Of a DNA stretch of 36,703 nt, positions 15,644 through 23,280 are shown one piece after another. The first letter of the stretch is position 1. Each line of letters opens with the position of its first letter. The position numbers and the translations under genes are program-made. Origin of the DNA: an uncultured Clostridia bacterium (GTDB taxonomy: Bacteria > Bacillota > Clostridia > TANB77 > CAG-508); assembly GCA_934121875.1 (NCBI GenBank), contig CAKOVG010000010.1:1-36703 (forward strand), in the 5' to 3' direction. The notes beneath the pieces were generated by a model. That model worked only from the letters and a program-made list of their open reading frames with translations. It ran no database searches and was not told where the DNA came from.

Positions 15644-17017
15644 ATGATAAAAAATGCTTTTGCATATGTAACTAGAAAAAGTTTAAAATCAATAATATTA
15701 TTATTAGTTATTATGGCTATGTCAACACTTAGCATTATTAGTTTATCAATCAAGGACGCTACAAATAGAGCTTCAGAAGAAACTTTTGGTAATATAACAA
15801 ATAGCTTTTCTATGGAAATAAATCGAAGAGTTAATTTTGGAACACCAAGAGGAGGCGGAAATATAAAAGGAAAAGATATAAAAAAAATATCAGAATCTAA
15901 AGATATTTATTCTTATGTAAAAAGAATAAATAGTGTAGCTGATTTAGTAGATAATGATATTATAGAAACACAAACAACAATTACAAATCAATCACCAGAA
16001 AGAGCTAAAAATTTTAAAAGTGCTGTTATGCTAACTGGAGTAAATGATTCATCTAAAGAAAATAAATTTGTGTCTGGAGTATACAAACTAGTGGAAGGTG
16101 ACCATTTAAATGAACAAGATAAAAACAAAATTTTAATACATAAGGATTTAGCAGAAAAAAACAATTTGAAAATTGGAGATAAAATAAAAATTAAGTCAAA
16201 TTTATTTGATGCTGATAATGAAAAAGGTGCTAATGAAACAGTAGAAGTAGAAATAAAAGGTCTTTTTGATGGTCACAATGAAAGTGGCGTAACTGTAGCA
16301 CAAGAACTTTATGAAAATACTTTAGTAACAGATTTGGATACAGCAGCAAAAGTTTATGGAAATACAGAGGATACAGCAGTATATCAAGATGCAACATTTT
16401 TTGTAAAGGCCAATAAAAATTTGGATCAAGTTATTAAAGATATTGAAAAACTTGATATAAATTGGAAACAATATAATTTGATTAAAAGTTCAAACAATTA
16501 TCCTGCATTACAACAATCAATATCTGGTATATATTCAATAGCTAATAAATTATTTACTGGATCATTAATATTTGCAGGTATTACTGTTTCTTTATTATTA
16601 GTTCTTTGGATGAATTCTAGAAAAAAGGAAATAGCAATTTTTTTATCATTAGGAATATCAAAATTGAAAATTTTTGGACAATTTGTTGTTGAGCTAATAT
16701 TTGTATCTATTCCAGCATTTGTTGGATCATATTTTTTAGCTGTTTATACAGGTAATATAATTGGGAATAATATATTAAATAAAATTAATGGAAATATAGC
16801 AAAACAAATAGTAAAGCAATCAGCATCTAGTCAACTGGGAGGAGGAGCTGAAGTTGATGGTTTTAATAAAACTATAACAAATTTAGATATTAATGTACTT
16901 CCAAAATCAGTAATATATGTAATTTTATTTATGTTTTTTATTCTTATAATATCTTTACTAATATCTTCTATAAGTACTTTAAAGAAAAGTCCAAAAGAAT
17001 TGATGACTGATATTTAA
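15644..17017 (+). CDS. FtsX/MacB-type ABC permease (second of a pair)
   Basis: This 457-residue permease is a paralogue of the one at 13701 and has the same plan: N-terminal helix (SIILLLVIMAMSTLSIISLS), an extracellular domain of about 260 residues with a glycine-rich start (NFGTPRGGGNIKG), and three C-terminal helices. The FtsX signature reads EIAIFLSLGISKLKIFGQF. A stretch QLGGGAEVDG in the last extracellular loop is an insertion relative to the first permease. I prefer ATG 15644 to the GTG at 15641 because it is 7 bases from GGAGG. uvrB follows after about 29 bases without a terminator, so some uvrB message may come from this operon. Confidence 0.87.
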   Translation: MIKNAFAYVTRKSLKSIILLLVIMAMSTLSIISLSIKDATNRASEETFGNITNSFSMEINRRVNFGTPRGGGNIKGKDIKKISESKDIYSYVKRINSVADLVDNDIIETQTTITNQSPERAKNFKSAVMLTGVNDSSKENKFVSGVYKLVEGDHLNEQDKNKILIHKDLAEKNNLKIGDKIKIKSNLFDADNEKGANETVEVEIKGLFDGHNESGVTVAQELYENTLVTDLDTAAKVYGNTEDTAVYQDATFFVKANKNLDQVIKDIEKLDINWKQYNLIKSSNNYPALQQSISGIYSIANKLFTGSLIFAGITVSLLLVLWMNSRKKEIAIFLSLGISKLKIFGQFVVELIFVSIPAFVGSYFLAVYTGNIIGNNILNKINGNIAKQIVKQSASSQLGGGAEVDGFNKTITNLDINVLPKSVIYVILFMFFILIISLLISSISTLKKSPKELMTDI

Positions 17018-17046
17018 AGAATAAAATTGTAACTTTTGGAGGAAAT

Positions 17047-19002
17047 ATGTTTAAATTACACTCAGAATATAAGCCAACAGGTGACCAACCACAAGCAATA
17101 GAATACTTATCAAAAGGAATAGAAGAAGGTAAGAAATTCCAAACACTTCTAGGGGTTACTGGTTCTGGAAAAACTTTCACAATGGCGAATATAATAGAAA
17201 AAACACAAAGACCAACTCTAGTTTTAGCACATAATAAAACATTAGCAGGACAACTATATTCAGAATTTAAAGAATTCTTTCCAGAGAACAATGTTGAATA
17301 TTTTGTATCATATTATGACTATTATCAACCAGAAGCCTATATACCTCAGTCAGATACTTATATTGAAAAAGATGCTTCTATTAATGACGAAATAGATAAA
17401 TTACGTCATTCTGCAACAGCTTCTTTATTTGAAACTAGAGATACTATAATAGTTGCATCTGTTTCATGTATTTATGGTTTAGGAGACCCAATTGACTACG
17501 AAAACTTGACAATATCTTTAAGACCAGGTATGAGAATTGAAAGAGATATTGTACTTAAGAAACTTATAAATATGCAATATAATAGAAGCGAACTGGAATT
17601 TAAAAGAGGTACATTTAGAGCTAAAGGCGATATTGTTGAAATATACCCATCAGACCAAAGTGAAACTGCAATTAGGGTGGAATTTTGGGGAGACGAAGTT
17701 GAAAAAATCTCAGAAATAAATCCATTAACAGGTAAGGCAATAAACACAAGACAACATATTATGATATTCCCTAATTCTCACTATGTAACAACTGCAGATA
17801 AAATGGAAAAAGCGATAGTTACAATTCAAGAAGAATTAAAAGAAAGAGTTAAATATTTTAAAGATAATAATAAACTGATAGAAGCTCAAAGAATAGAAGA
17901 AAGAACAAACTTTGATATTGAAATGATGAGAGAAACTGGTTTTTGTCAAGGTATAGAAAACTATTCAAGACATATAAGTGGTAGAGAACCAGGAAGTGCA
18001 CCATACACTTTGTTTGATTATTTCCCAAAAGATTTTTTATTACTAATAGATGAATCGCATGCTACAATTCCTCAAGTAAGAGCAATGTATAATGGAGACA
18101 GGGCCAGAAAAGAGTCTTTAGTAAATTATGGTTTTAGGCTTCCTTCAGCTTTTGACAATAGACCTTTAAAATTTGAGGAATTTGAGAAAAGACTAAATCA
18201 GGTTATATTTGTTAGTGCAACACCAGCAGAATATGAAAAAGAACATTCAAAAGAAAATGTTGTTGAACAAATTATAAGACCAACAGGCTTGTTAGACCCT
18301 AAAATAGATGTTAAACCTGTGGCAAACCAAATAGATGATTTGATAGAGCAAATTCATGAAAGAGTAGAGAAACGCGAAAGAGTGCTAGTAACAACATTAA
18401 CTAAAAAAATGGCAGAAGATTTAACTGCTTATTTAGCAAGTTTAGACATAAAGGTAAAATATATGCACTCAGATATTAAGGCATTAGAGAGAATGGAAAT
18501 TATACGTGACCTAAGGCTAGGAGAGTTTGATGTTTTAGTTGGAATTAACCTTTTAAGAGAAGGGCTAGATATTCCAGAGGTTTCACTAGTAGCTATATTA
18601 GATGCAGATAAAGAAGGATTTTTACGTTCGGAACGTTCATTGATTCAAACAATAGGACGTGCTGCAAGAAATACAGATGGAAAAGTTATAATGTATGCAG
18701 ATGAGCTAACTGATAGTATGGAAAAGGCAATTAGTGAAACAAACAGAAGAAGAAAAATACAAATGCAGTATAATGAAGAGCATGGAATAACTCCACAAAC
18801 AATACAAAAATCTATTAGAGATACAATTAAGGCAAGCTATGTTGCTGATATACAAGAAGAATACAAACTCGACAAAGAAGCAAATGTACAAGATATAATC
18901 AATAAGCTTACTGACGAAATGCTTAAACATGCAGCAGAAATGGAATTCGAAAAAGCAGCAGAAATTAGAGATAAAATAAGAGAACTTGAAAAAATGCTAT
19001 AA
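17047..19002 (+). CDS. uvrB: Excinuclease ABC subunit UvrB
   Basis: UvrB is the damage-verifying helicase-like subunit of bacterial nucleotide excision repair; it receives DNA from UvrA and recruits UvrC. The 651-residue length is right for the family. Walker A is GVTGSGKTF (about 37-45); the beta-hairpin that locks the strand is in YYDYYQPEAYIPQSDTYIEK; helicase motifs follow, including LLLIDESHATIPQVRAMYNG (DESH box), VIFVSATPAEYE, LREGLDIPEVSLVAILDADK and QTIGRAARNTDGKVIMYAD. The C-terminal UVR domain (MLKHAAEMEFEKAAEIRDK) contacts UvrC. ATG 17047 follows TTTTGGAGGAAAT. uvrA and uvrC are not nearby in this window. Confidence 0.97.
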   Translation: MFKLHSEYKPTGDQPQAIEYLSKGIEEGKKFQTLLGVTGSGKTFTMANIIEKTQRPTLVLAHNKTLAGQLYSEFKEFFPENNVEYFVSYYDYYQPEAYIPQSDTYIEKDASINDEIDKLRHSATASLFETRDTIIVASVSCIYGLGDPIDYENLTISLRPGMRIERDIVLKKLINMQYNRSELEFKRGTFRAKGDIVEIYPSDQSETAIRVEFWGDEVEKISEINPLTGKAINTRQHIMIFPNSHYVTTADKMEKAIVTIQEELKERVKYFKDNNKLIEAQRIEERTNFDIEMMRETGFCQGIENYSRHISGREPGSAPYTLFDYFPKDFLLLIDESHATIPQVRAMYNGDRARKESLVNYGFRLPSAFDNRPLKFEEFEKRLNQVIFVSATPAEYEKEHSKENVVEQIIRPTGLLDPKIDVKPVANQIDDLIEQIHERVEKRERVLVTTLTKKMAEDLTAYLASLDIKVKYMHSDIKALERMEIIRDLRLGEFDVLVGINLLREGLDIPEVSLVAILDADKEGFLRSERSLIQTIGRAARNTDGKVIMYADELTDSMEKAISETNRRRKIQMQYNEEHGITPQTIQKSIRDTIKASYVADIQEEYKLDKEANVQDIINKLTDEMLKHAAEMEFEKAAEIRDKIRELEKML

Positions 19003-19015
19003 TTCAGTGTAGGTA

Positions 19016-19044
19016 TTGAATTTTTAGTGAAAGATTAGTATAAT
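19016..19044 (+). promoter_or_regulatory. SigA-type promoter of the CmpB-like gene
   Basis: TTGAAT (19016-19021), 17 bases, TATAAT (19039-19044). It lies just after uvrB and gives a leader of about 27 bases before the ATG at 19078, which has GTTAGGAGAT as ribosome site. Confidence 0.65.
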
Positions 19045-19077
19045 AAGTGCGAAAAATAAAAGTTAGGAGATAAACAA

Positions 19078-19902
19078 ATGCAACATCTTATAAGTACATA
19101 TTTTTTATATTTTATAATACTAGCAATGGTAGGATGGTTAATGGAAGTAACATTACAATTAGTACAGAAACATAAACTTGCAAGTAGAGGATTTCTAATT
19201 GGACCATATTGCCCTATATATGGATGTGGAGGAGTACTAATAACATTAGCATTAACTAATTTAAAGGAACATCCATTAGCTTTATTTTGTACAGCAATTA
19301 TTATTTGTGGTTTACTTGAATATATTACAAGTTATATAATGGAAAAACTATTTAATGCTCGCTGGTGGGATTACAGCAAAAATAGATTTAACATAAATGG
19401 AAGGGTATGCTTAGAAACTATAATTCCATTTGGACTATTAGGTTTACTGCTAGTGTATGTTATTAATCCATTTATATTTGGAAATTTAAGTAAGGTTCCA
19501 GAAAATGTATTAAACATTATTGCAATAATTGTGGGGATATTATTTTTGTTAGACTTAATAGCTTCATTTGTAATAATCTCAAATGTTAGAAAAGTAACTA
19601 AAAAGTTTGATAAAGAAAATCCAAAAGACAGCACAGATGAAATATCTAAAAAGGTAAGAGAATTTTTAAGAAGCAAATCACCATTAAATAAGAGACTAGT
19701 GGAAGCTTTCCCAGAATTGACCGCTACATTAAAAGAAAGAAAAGAAAAGATAAAACAAAAAACTAGAGAAATAAAGGACAATATTGTTGATAAAGCAAAT
19801 GGAGTAAAAACGGACATTACGGACAAAGCAGAAGAATTAAAAGGAGAAATAGTCAAACAAGCAGATAAAGTTAAAGGAAAAATAAAGAAAGATAAAAAAT
19901 AG
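19078..19902 (+). CDS. CmpB-like (putative ABC-transporter type IV) membrane protein with amphipathic tail
   Basis: The first ~170 residues match the pattern of the CmpB-like membrane family (Pfam 'putative ABC-transporter type IV'): MVGWLMEVTLQL, SRGFLIGPYCPIYGCGGV, LEYITSYIMEKLFNARWWDY and RVCLETIIPFGLLGL, with about five membrane helices. The molecular function of the family is not established. From about residue 175 the protein is cytosolic and highly charged, and the last ~60 residues form Lys/Glu/Asp-rich repeats of about 11 residues (DNIVDKANGVKTDITDKAEE, LKGEIVKQADKVKGKIKKDKK) like apolipoprotein or LEA amphipathic helices. Such a tail could lie along the membrane or self-associate. 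It is monocistronic, with its own promoter and terminator. Confidence 0.78.
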   Translation: MQHLISTYFLYFIILAMVGWLMEVTLQLVQKHKLASRGFLIGPYCPIYGCGGVLITLALTNLKEHPLALFCTAIIICGLLEYITSYIMEKLFNARWWDYSKNRFNINGRVCLETIIPFGLLGLLLVYVINPFIFGNLSKVPENVLNIIAIIVGILFLLDLIASFVIISNVRKVTKKFDKENPKDSTDEISKKVREFLRSKSPLNKRLVEAFPELTATLKERKEKIKQKTREIKDNIVDKANGVKTDITDKAEELKGEIVKQADKVKGKIKKDKK

Positions 19903-19929
19903 AGTGAATGTAAAATCACTCTATTTTTT
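19894..19929. terminator. Bidirectional terminator between the CmpB-like gene and rnhA
   Basis: AAAAAATAGAGTGA (19894-19907) and TCACTCTATTTTTT (19916-19929) pair over 14 bp around an 8-base loop, with A and T runs for both directions. It overlaps the end of the CmpB-like gene and abuts the rnhA stop. Confidence 0.87.
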
Positions 19930-20363
19930 TATAAATTTTTAATTGCATTACGAGCGAGCTCATCACAGCGATTATTATATTCATTATCAGCATGGCCTTT
20001 TACTTTATGAAATGTAACATTATGTACTTTAGTTAAGCTAAGCAATTCTTGCCAAAGTTCTTTATTTTTAACATCTTCCTTACTAGAATTTTTCCAGCCA
20101 TTTTTAATCCAACCCCAAATCCAGTTTTGCAAAAAAGCATTCACAACATAAGCACTATCGCTGTACAAGTCAACATTACAAGGCCTTTTTAAAAGTTTTA
20201 AAGCTTCAATTACAGCAGTTAGCTCCATAACATTGTTAGTAGTATTACTTTTACCACCTGAAATTTCTTTCATATTTTCACCTATCATTAAGATAGAACC
20301 CCAACCACCTGGACCAGGATTTCCGCTACAAGCACCATCAGTATAAATTATAACATTATCCAT
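19929..20363 (-). CDS. rnhA: Ribonuclease HI
   Basis: RNase HI cuts the RNA strand of RNA-DNA hybrids, removing R-loops and primer RNA. The 144-residue protein shows the four catalytic acids: Asp in IIYTDGACSGNPGPGGWG, Glu in NNVMELTAVIEALKLL, Asp in DLYSDSAYVV, and the final Asp in RCDELARNA, with the active-site histidine in VKGHADNEYNNRCDE. The basic handle (WIWGWIKNGWKNSSKEDVKN) is present, as in E. coli RNase HI. The frame is open for 24 more codons upstream, but ATG 20363 (MDNVIIYTDG) has GAGGAGAA 8 bases ahead and gives the usual family start. Confidence 0.96.
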   Translation of the reverse strand: MDNVIIYTDGACSGNPGPGGWGSILMIGENMKEISGGKSNTTNNVMELTAVIEALKLLKRPCNVDLYSDSAYVVNAFLQNWIWGWIKNGWKNSSKEDVKNKELWQELLSLTKVHNVTFHKVKGHADNEYNNRCDELARNAIKNL

Positions 20364-20408
20364 AAATAAATTCTCCTCTAAACATTGTAAATTATTACTT
20401 TTTATGAT

Positions 20409-20435
20409 ATTATAACATAAATTGAAACAAGTCAA
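20409..20435 (-). promoter_or_regulatory. Promoter of rnhA
   Basis: On the minus strand: TTGACT (20435-20430), a 15-base spacer, and TATAAT (20414-20409) preceded by TGT. The spacer is short, but the extended -10 compensates. It is divergent from tmcAL. Confidence 0.55.
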
Positions 20436-20464
20436 TAATAAAAATATAAAAAGGGGTACAAAAT

Positions 20465-21718
20465 ATGAGCAGAGTACTTGGAATTATTGCTGAATATAAT
20501 CCGTTTCACAATGGACATTTGTATCACATAAGAGAATCAATCGAACAAACAAAAGCAGAATATGTAGTTTGCGTAATTTCTGGAAACTTTGTTCAAAGAG
20601 GTAATACATCAATAATAGATAAATGGACAAAGGCTAAAATGGCAATTGCACAAGGTGCGGATTTAGTAATTGAATTACCAACAATATATTCAACCTCAAG
20701 TGCAGAAAACTTTGCAGAAGGTGCTATAAAGATATTAGATTCACTAGGAATAGTAGACACTTTGTCTTTTGGAATGGAAGCAACAGATATAGCAATATTA
20801 AATAATATTGCAAATGTTGTATATCAAGAGCCAAAAGAATATGTTACAATGTTGAATCACGAGCTAAGCAAAGGAATATCATTCCCAAAAGCAAGAGAAA
20901 ATGCTTTGATGATGTATTTAAATGATATAAAACGATATGCAAATGTACTTAATGGTTCAAACAATATACTTGGTATTGAATATTTGAAAGCAATTAAAAG
21001 ACTAAAAAGTTCATTAAAACCCATTGGCATAAAAAGAAAAAAAGTGTTATATCATGATGAAATTATAGTAGACGATTTTGCAAGTGCAACAGCAATACGA
21101 AAAATGATTGTAACTAGACAATTTGACGATATTAGAAAAGTTATTCCTAAAAGTTCATATATATTATTAGCACAAGAATTAAGAAAAGGGCACTATGTAT
21201 TAGATTTATCTAAATTCCAAAAGGAAATTATATATATATTAAGAAAAATGTCTGTAAAGGAAATAGAACAACTACCAGATGTATCAGAAGGGTTAGAAAA
21301 TGCCATAAAAAATGCTGCAAATTCATGCAATAACATAATAGATTTGGTGAATATAATAAAATCAAAAAGATATACTCAAACTAGAATTCAAAGAATTTTA
21401 GTATATGCACTACTTGGAATAAATAAAAAAATGATGGAAACAGCTAAAAAAGCAGTACCATATACAAGAGTTTTAGGATATAGTGAAAAAGGAAAAAAAC
21501 TAATATCTGAAATAAAAGCTGAAAATCCAAAAACAAATTTAGTAATGTCTGTTAAGGATTTTATGGATAATAATAAAAATAAGGTTTTAAAAGAAATGTT
21601 GGAAACAGATATTTATGCTACTAACATATATACGTTAGGTTATGAAAAAGATTCATGGTCAAACTTAGACTATACTACTAAAATTGTAACTACTACAGAT
21701 TTGAAAGAGGTAAATTGA
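20465..21718 (+). CDS. tmcAL: tRNA(Met) cytidine acetate ligase TmcAL
   Basis: TmcAL (formerly YlbM) makes N4-acetylcytidine at the wobble position of elongator tRNA-Met, activating acetate with ATP to an acetyl-AMP intermediate. The 417-residue protein starts with the nucleotidyltransferase motif VLGIIAEYNPFHNGHLYHI (HxGH), followed by VISGNFVQRGNTSIIDKW, ADLVIELPTIYSTSSAENFA and LSFGMEATDI, all typical of the family. The C-terminal part carries the helical tRNA-binding region. ATG 20465 follows AAAAAGGGG. coaE starts 4 bases after its stop, so the two share a message. Confidence 0.93.
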   Translation: MSRVLGIIAEYNPFHNGHLYHIRESIEQTKAEYVVCVISGNFVQRGNTSIIDKWTKAKMAIAQGADLVIELPTIYSTSSAENFAEGAIKILDSLGIVDTLSFGMEATDIAILNNIANVVYQEPKEYVTMLNHELSKGISFPKARENALMMYLNDIKRYANVLNGSNNILGIEYLKAIKRLKSSLKPIGIKRKKVLYHDEIIVDDFASATAIRKMIVTRQFDDIRKVIPKSSYILLAQELRKGHYVLDLSKFQKEIIYILRKMSVKEIEQLPDVSEGLENAIKNAANSCNNIIDLVNIIKSKRYTQTRIQRILVYALLGINKKMMETAKKAVPYTRVLGYSEKGKKLISEIKAENPKTNLVMSVKDFMDNNKNKVLKEMLETDIYATNIYTLGYEKDSWSNLDYTTKIVTTTDLKEVN

Positions 21719-21721
21719 TAA

Positions 21722-22303
21722 ATGATTTTAGGAATTACAGGGAGTTCCGGTGCAGGTAAAAGCACAGTTTGCGAAATACTAGAAAAAACTTATAATGTTC
21801 AAATTATAAATACTGATAAAATTGCAAGAGAACTATCAAAACCAAAAACGAAATATTTACAAGAAATTGTAAAAGAATTTGGAGACCAAATACTATTTGA
21901 AGATGGCGAATTAAATAGAAGAAAATTAGCTGATATTATATATTCAAGCCAAGATAAAAGAAACAAACTAAATGCTATAACTTTTAAATATATAAGAAAA
22001 GAAACAGAAAAATGTATAGAAAATAGTAATAAAAAAAATATTGCAATAGATGCACCATTACTTTTAGAAGCAAATATGCAAGAACTATGTAATGCAACAA
22101 TTGCAGTAATTTCAGAAAATAGAAAATTGCAAATACAAAGAATTATAAAAAGAGATAACATTAATAAAGAGCATGCAATTGCAAGGTTAAATGCACAACA
22201 GCCAAATGAATTTTATATTAAAAATTGTAATTATACACTTAAAAATAATAAAACACTAAATGCTCAAATTGATTACTTAATGCAAAAAATAATATTACAA
22301 TAA
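21722..22303 (+). CDS. coaE: Dephospho-CoA kinase
   Basis: CoaE phosphorylates the 3'-hydroxyl of dephospho-CoA, the last step of coenzyme A synthesis. The 193-residue P-loop kinase has Walker A GITGSSGAGKSTVCEIL at the N-terminus, the substrate-binding aspartate in QIINTDKIARELS, and a lid region around RKLQIQRIIKRDNINKEHAIARLNAQQ, where AIARLNAQQP is the usual CoaE signature. Length is normal (about 195-205). The start ATG 21722 follows AAAGAGGT at the end of tmcAL. Confidence 0.95.
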   Translation: MILGITGSSGAGKSTVCEILEKTYNVQIINTDKIARELSKPKTKYLQEIVKEFGDQILFEDGELNRRKLADIIYSSQDKRNKLNAITFKYIRKETEKCIENSNKKNIAIDAPLLLEANMQELCNATIAVISENRKLQIQRIIKRDNINKEHAIARLNAQQPNEFYIKNCNYTLKNNKTLNAQIDYLMQKIILQ

Positions 22304-22335
22304 TTTTACAGTTATATTACATTTTTGTAACAGTA

Positions 22336-22364
22336 TTGAATTGGAAAATAAATTAACATATAAT
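22336..22364 (+). promoter_or_regulatory. SigA-type promoter upstream of two unknown genes
   Basis: TTGAAT (22336-22341), 17 bases, TATAAT (22359-22364). It gives a leader of about 55 bases before the ATG at 22426, so the two-gene unit is independent of coaE. Confidence 0.65.
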
Positions 22365-22425
22365 GTTAGGTAGTAAAAGATTTTTGAATTACACAAGAAA
22401 ATTCCGTTAAAAGGGGAGTAAACAA

Positions 22426-22965
22426 ATGGAAACTTTTGCAGATTATATTTTATCTGAAGAAGATTGGATAAAAAAAATGGAAATAATGCACTATTTGCAA
22501 ATGAAAACAGGAATATTTTTTGATAAATCTGTTATATTTAAAACTTATCTTGCAAAATTATTTTTAGAAAACACAGATATAGATTTAGATGAAAATCTTG
22601 TTATAACTGCATGTTTGTTGTGCAGTTGTAAAAAAAGCTCTGGTCCACAAGATTTAGACCAAATAAGGTCATATGCAAAAAGAGGCTCAGAATATTTGTC
22701 AACATTAGGGTTCTCAAATAAATTTTGTAAAATATGTGAAGAGGTTAATAGATATAGTGGAAGTTTACCAAGAGAAAAAGAAAGTGACGTACTAGAATTG
22801 GTAGATAATTTTGGCGGAATGTTACTAGATAGACCAGAAAGAATTGCTTTTGGAGTTGATGAAGCTCTAGTGCTACTGGAATATAGAAATTTAAAAGACA
22901 AAAACAATAGATATTTATCAAAATTTAAGCAATTTGTTACAGAAATGCAGGAGGTATTAGTATGA
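22426..22965 (+). CDS. Unknown 179-residue protein, first of a two-gene unit
   Basis: I do not recognise this protein. It is soluble, acidic, helical in appearance and has a cluster of cysteines (ACLLCSCKKSSG near 62-73 and KFCKICEE near 100-107), which could bind a metal. A segment RPERIAFGVDEALVLLEYRNLK lies near the C-terminus. Some spacing of helices recalls HD-type phosphohydrolases, but no HD pair or metal-binding set can be seen, so I do not make that call. The ATG at 22426 has AAAAGGGGAG as ribosome site and its own promoter. Its last bases overlap the next start by 4 (ATGA), so the two proteins are probably made in linked amounts. Confidence 0.8.
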   Translation: METFADYILSEEDWIKKMEIMHYLQMKTGIFFDKSVIFKTYLAKLFLENTDIDLDENLVITACLLCSCKKSSGPQDLDQIRSYAKRGSEYLSTLGFSNKFCKICEEVNRYSGSLPREKESDVLELVDNFGGMLLDRPERIAFGVDEALVLLEYRNLKDKNNRYLSKFKQFVTEMQEVLV

Positions 22966-23198
22966 GAGGTTTAAAGTCAGTTATACAAAATATTGCTGAT
23001 AGAATAAACGACCCAATTGTAGAAGATAATATTTCAGCGATAAAAGTAATGGCAATAGAAGACAAAAGAATACAAGAGGCTATTCAAGACTATAGAACAA
23101 AACAAGAGCAAATTACATCAAATACAAAAAGCAATGAAAATACAATAGTTTCAGGCGATGACATAAGAAGAGAAATGAATAGAGAAATTGGAGACTAA
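22962..23198 (+). CDS. Unknown 78-residue protein, second of a two-gene unit
   Basis: This short protein is not one I recognise. It is charged and probably helical (RGLKSVIQNIADRINDPI, KVMAIEDKRIQEAIQDYRTK), with a Ser/Thr/Asn-rich loop and an acidic-basic end (DDIRREMNREIGD). There is no membrane segment or cysteine. It overlaps the preceding gene by 4 bases and has GCAGGAGG just before its ATG, which supports it as real despite its size. A terminator-like hairpin follows 21 bases after the stop. Confidence 0.75.
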   Translation: MRGLKSVIQNIADRINDPIVEDNISAIKVMAIEDKRIQEAIQDYRTKQEQITSNTKSNENTIVSGDDIRREMNREIGD

Positions 23199-23219
23199 AA
23201 TATACTTAAGAAAAAAGCT

Positions 23220-23251
23220 AAAAAAGATTGGCTACATACCAATCTTTTTTT
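23220..23251 (+). terminator. Terminator-like hairpin just before the endoQ ribosome site
   Basis: AAAAAAGATTGG (23220-23231) and CCAATCTTTTTT (23239-23250) form a perfect 12-bp stem followed by T. Only 29 bases separate it from the endoQ ATG (23281), which leaves no room for a promoter; endoQ must be read through it or it acts as an attenuator. Confidence 0.75.
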
Positions 23252-23280
23252 GAGTAAAATTATACAAGGAGGAACCAAAT

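Noticed and set aside
20422..20450. Plus-strand promoter TTGAAA-17-TATAAA for tmcAL
   Set aside because: A start there would fall at or inside the ribosome site, giving almost no leader; A/T-rich background makes such matches common.
22426..22965. HD-domain phosphohydrolase for the 179-residue unknown
   Set aside because: The helical pattern is faintly similar, but there is no His-Asp pair or other metal ligand set in the right order.
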